DNA of 9,555 nucleotides. Origin: an uncultured Bacteroidota bacterium. Its GTDB lineage: Bacteria; Bacteroidota; Bacteroidia; Chitinophagales; Chitinophagaceae. The stretch covers positions 1 through 9,555 of the forward strand of contig CAMPKR010000072.1 in the NCBI GenBank assembly GCA_946887345.1. The letters run 5' to 3'. Each line of letters begins with the position of its first letter. Within the stretch, counting starts at the first letter, position 1. The notes under the pieces are model-generated. The model was not told the origin of the DNA and did no database searches. It saw only the letters and a program-made list of their open reading frames with translations. Made by a program: the position numbers and the translations under genes. Below, piece by piece: positions 8,969 to 9,555 of the stretch.

Positions 8969-9555
8969 ATGAAAATCCTACAGTCATATAAGATAGCAGC
9001 TTCTGCTGTACTGATGTTGATCAGCGGTGCTGCGTTTGCTCAAGGCAATACAGACCAGATACAGACACAGTCGTCCGGTTCTATGAAGGACGGATGGCAG
9101 CCTTCCCTGGTAAGGGATGGTGTATATGACCGTGTGCAGCACGTAAGTGCTCCGCTGGAGTGGCAGCACATTCGTGAAGCAGATATCCTGTGGAAAAAAA
9201 GGGTTTGGCGCGAAATTGACTCACGTGAGAAGCAGAATATGGCATTCCGTTTCCCGGGTGATGAAAACTCAGGCGGTGGTTATTTTATTGAGATTCTGCT
9301 GGATGGCCTGAAGAAGGGTAAGATCAAAGCTTTCTCTAACTTTGATGACCGTTTCACCAGTGTAATGACCAAAGACCAGATAGCTGAACTGACAGTGGGC
9401 AAACCTGATACTATTCCTGTTGAAGATCCGGAAACCGGCGAAATCACTTACAGGATTACCAGGACCGAGTTTAACCCCGAGTCAGTAACTAAGTTCCGTA
9501 TTAAAGAAGACTGGATATTTGACCGTAACGTGGGTAAAATGGTAGTGCATATTAT
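8969..9555 (+). CDS. gldN: T9SS/gliding protein GldN (PorN), 3' truncated
   Basis: GldN/PorN is the periplasmic partner of the GldK lipoprotein in the outer-membrane-associated ring contacted by GldM. The gene starts at the ATG at 8969 and is still open at the window end, so 195 complete codons are visible of an expected ~300. Residues 1-24 are a signal peptide (MKILQSYK, a hydrophobic core, then AFA before Q25). Family segments follow: LVRDGVYDRV (47-56), READILWKKRVWREIDSREK (69-88), where Trp and charged residues typical of GldN are present, then FRFPGDE, GYFIEILLDGLKKGKIKAF and, near the edge, FRIKEDWIFDRNVGKM. The start is supported by the signal peptide and by the 35-bp gap after gldM; an AAGGA (8962-8966) is too close to the ATG to be a normal ribosome site. 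The order gldKLMN is the conserved one. Arginine is mainly CGT, as in the rest of the operon. Confidence 0.94.
   Translation, partial: MKILQSYKIAASAVLMLISGAAFAQGNTDQIQTQSSGSMKDGWQPSLVRDGVYDRVQHVSAPLEWQHIREADILWKKRVWREIDSREKQNMAFRFPGDENSGGGYFIEILLDGLKKGKIKAFSNFDDRFTSVMTKDQIAELTVGKPDTIPVEDPETGEITYRITRTEFNPESVTKFRIKEDWIFDRNVGKMVVHI

Overview
The window comes from a member of the Bacteroidota, plausibly a Chitinophagaceae/Sphingobacteriales-type bacterium. The evidence is the gldK-gldL-gldM-gldN core of the type IX secretion system (T9SS), found only in that phylum, a Bacteroidota-type hemD next to a DUF4271 membrane protein, A/T-rich leaders without clear Shine-Dalgarno sites, and frequent Ile ATA codons. 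All seven recognisable genes lie on the + strand. No RNA gene, CRISPR array, insertion sequence or phage sequence was seen.

Left block (1-2930): the 3' end of an Omp85 (BamA/TamA-like) outer-membrane protein, which runs off the left edge; then, 24 bp later, a polytopic inner-membrane DUF4271 protein; then a Bacteroidota-type uroporphyrinogen-III synthase (hemD). A strong rho-independent terminator closes this block at 2896-2930.

Middle (2965-4989): one large gene for a two-domain thioredoxin-fold (DUF255, YyaL/SPATA20-like) protein with an intact CHWC motif. The 182 bp after it hold two weak stem-loops, one a possible terminator, and then the A/T-rich leader of the next operon.

Right block (5172-9555): the T9SS/gliding core in the order gldK, gldL, gldM, gldN; gldN runs off the right edge. 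From established knowledge of the family, the GldL/GldM inner-membrane complex is a proton-driven motor. GldM spans the periplasm and contacts the outer-membrane-associated GldK/GldN ring, powering T9SS export and, in gliding species, surface adhesin movement. Key residues can be seen here: the GldK lipobox Cys, the GldL membrane Lys39 and Glu57, and GldM Arg8. Gaps between the four genes are 35-71 bp and no strong terminator separates them, so one transcript is likely. porP/sprF, which often precedes gldK, is absent; the DUF255 gene is there instead.

I see mostly core chromosomal genes and no convincing new system. The points most worth a second look are the DUF4271-hemD pair, the degenerate sulfatase-modifying fold of GldK, a repeated motif in the GldL tail, promoter-like tandem elements at the gldM/gldN junction, and a sharp arginine-codon contrast between genes.
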